DNA of 24,888 bases from JAGQTE01 sp964648005 (lineage in GTDB: Bacteria; Actinomycetota; Acidimicrobiia; Acidimicrobiales; Acidimicrobilacustridaceae): positions 1-24,888 of the forward strand of contig CAZYKR010000025.1 of the NCBI GenBank assembly GCA_964648005.1. The letters are read 5' to 3'. A program made the translations under genes and the position numbers. Numbering within the stretch: the stretch's first letter is position 1; each line of letters begins with the position of its first letter. A model generated the notes under the pieces. The model was given only the letters and a program-made list of their open reading frames with translations, ran no database searches and was not told where the DNA came from. Below, one piece after another: positions 24,012-24,888 of the stretch.

Positions 24012-24888
24012 GCGTCGTCGGGCTTGGCGGCCCGGCTCGGCGCCACGCGGGGCGGCTCCAGCGGCATCTTCGGATACACCGGCGGCCAAGGGGCATCCAT
24101 CAGCCCGTCGTCGATGTCGCGCCAGAACCACCCCAGCAGGGCGTCGATGGTCTGCGGCGCAGCACGCATGCCCGCCCACGGGTCGCCGACGGCAGCGAGG
24201 CGTTCGGGCACGGTGGCCACCGTGCACGCCTCGGGATCGATGGCGTCGAGGTCGTCCCAGGCGAACGGGCACGACACCTGGGCGCCGGTGCGCGCCCGCG
24301 CCGACCACGCGCCGAACACGGTCTTGTGCGGCGCGTTCTGGTTGAAGTCGACGAAGACCCGGGTGCCGCGCTCCTCCTTCCACCACGCTGCGGTGAGCAG
24401 GTCGGGGCGGCGCCGTTCGAGCTCGCGGGCCAACGCCACCGCGGCCTGGCGCACCTCCACCGCATCCCAGCGCGCCTCGAGGGCGACGTACACGTGGATG
24501 CCACGCGACCCGGTCGTCTTGGCGCGCCCGTCGATGCCCAGCTCGTCGAGGAGCGTCCGGACCTCGGCGGCTGCCTCGCGCACGTGGGCGAACCGCACGC
24601 CGGGCTGCGGGTCGAGATCGATCCGCAGCTCGTCGACGTGTGCCGGGTCCTCGGCGAGGTAGGGCCAGACGTGGAAGCCCAGGCTCGCCAGGTTCACCGC
24701 CCACACGACGTGGGCCAGGTCGGCGACGACCAGCGCCCGCGACTCGGTCCCGTTGGGCGTGGCGACCGTGGTGGTCTGCAACCAGTCCGGCGCCGAGTCG
24801 GGGATGCGCTTCTGGAAGAAGCTCTGCTTGCCGACGCCGTTGGGGAAGCGCTGCAGCAGCACCGGGCGTCCGCCCATCGCCTCGAGCA
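24008..24888 (-). CDS. LigD-type DNA polymerase/primase domain protein (N-terminus beyond window)
   Basis: At least 293 residues are visible, and the frame runs off the window end, so the first few dozen residues are missing. It is the archaeo-eukaryotic primase-like domain of LigD used in bacterial non-homologous end joining. Marks are GRPVLLQRFPNGV, FFQKRIP, then LVVADLAHVVWAVNLA, the metal-binding RIDLDPQPG (two Asp), TTGSRGIHVYVAL (LigD: SGSKGLHVY) and VFVDFNQNAPHKTVFGAWSAR with the third acidic residue. The domain adds ribo- or deoxyribonucleotides at broken ends. The C-terminus ends soon after the polymerase core, so there is no ligase domain after it; it appears to be a stand-alone polymerase. 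No ku gene is in the window. Confidence 0.88.
   Translation of the reverse strand, partial: LEAMGGRPVLLQRFPNGVGKQSFFQKRIPDSAPDWLQTTTVATPNGTESRALVVADLAHVVWAVNLASLGFHVWPYLAEDPAHVDELRIDLDPQPGVRFAHVREAAAEVRTLLDELGIDGRAKTTGSRGIHVYVALEARWDAVEVRQAAVALARELERRRPDLLTAAWWKEERGTRVFVDFNQNAPHKTVFGAWSARARTGAQVSCPFAWDDLDAIDPEACTVATVPERLAAVGDPWAGMRAAPQTIDALLGWFWRDIDDGLMDAPWPPVYPKMPLEPPRVAPSRAAKPDDA

Overview
This 24.9 kb window is high-GC DNA, densely packed with genes on both strands. No gap between genes exceeds about 150 bases, so there is no stretch over 300 bases without a gene. The gene content and sequence style point to an actinobacterium, most likely of the Acidimicrobiia. The evidence is a SenX3/RegX3-type two-component pair, the mycobacterial-type DUF2342, PDZ-Lon and UPF0182 families, a LigD-type polymerase domain, and many genes that begin 6-9 bases after a TAnnnT-like -10 box, as leaderless mRNAs do. 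The class assignment is inference. A run of 10 Ns at 6717-6726 marks a scaffold join, so this is probably a draft or metagenome assembly. I saw no rRNA, tRNA, CRISPR array, transposase, integrase or phage gene; this looks like ordinary chromosome.

Layout. 1-1556: the end of a PhoR/SenX3-type histidine kinase and its RegX3-type regulator, overlapping by 4 bases. 1574-3514: an MFS-type membrane protein with a long disordered acidic tail. 3552-4739 (-): a DUF2342 zincin-like protein, divergent from 4804-5835, an SDR-like protein that has lost its Tyr/Lys pair. 5765-7022 (-): a membrane-anchored HtrA/PDZ protein with substituted catalytic residues, interrupted by the Ns. 7112-8940: moaE, a small one-helix membrane protein, and an MreB that appears to start at CTG. 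9013-14587: a branched-chain amino-acid-type ABC transporter (livG, livF, livH, livM and a lipoprotein binding protein) ending in an ECHDC3-like crotonase. 14584-15536 (-): a small membrane protein followed by a HEAT-repeat protein. 15576-19741: a PDZ-Lon (S16) membrane protease followed by a giant UPF0182 membrane protein. 19785-22025 (-): a DUF6351-like lipoprotein. 22174-24011: a cytochrome P450 and a TetR regulator, overlapping by 4 bases, with an inverted repeat just before the P450. 24008-24888 (-): a LigD-type polymerase/primase domain, cut by the window end.

How the parts work together. The liv genes form a complete importer: two ATPases, two permeases and a binding protein. The PDZ-Lon and UPF0182 genes are neighbours in mycobacteria too, with a DUF2342 gene beside them; here DUF2342 lies about 11 kb away. 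The P450-TetR pair looks like a self-contained regulated cassette. I did not find a convincing wholly new multi-gene system. The most interesting points are the catalytically degenerate HtrA and SDR proteins, the CTG start of mreB, the apparently artefactual N gap, and the recurrent leaderless promoter architecture.
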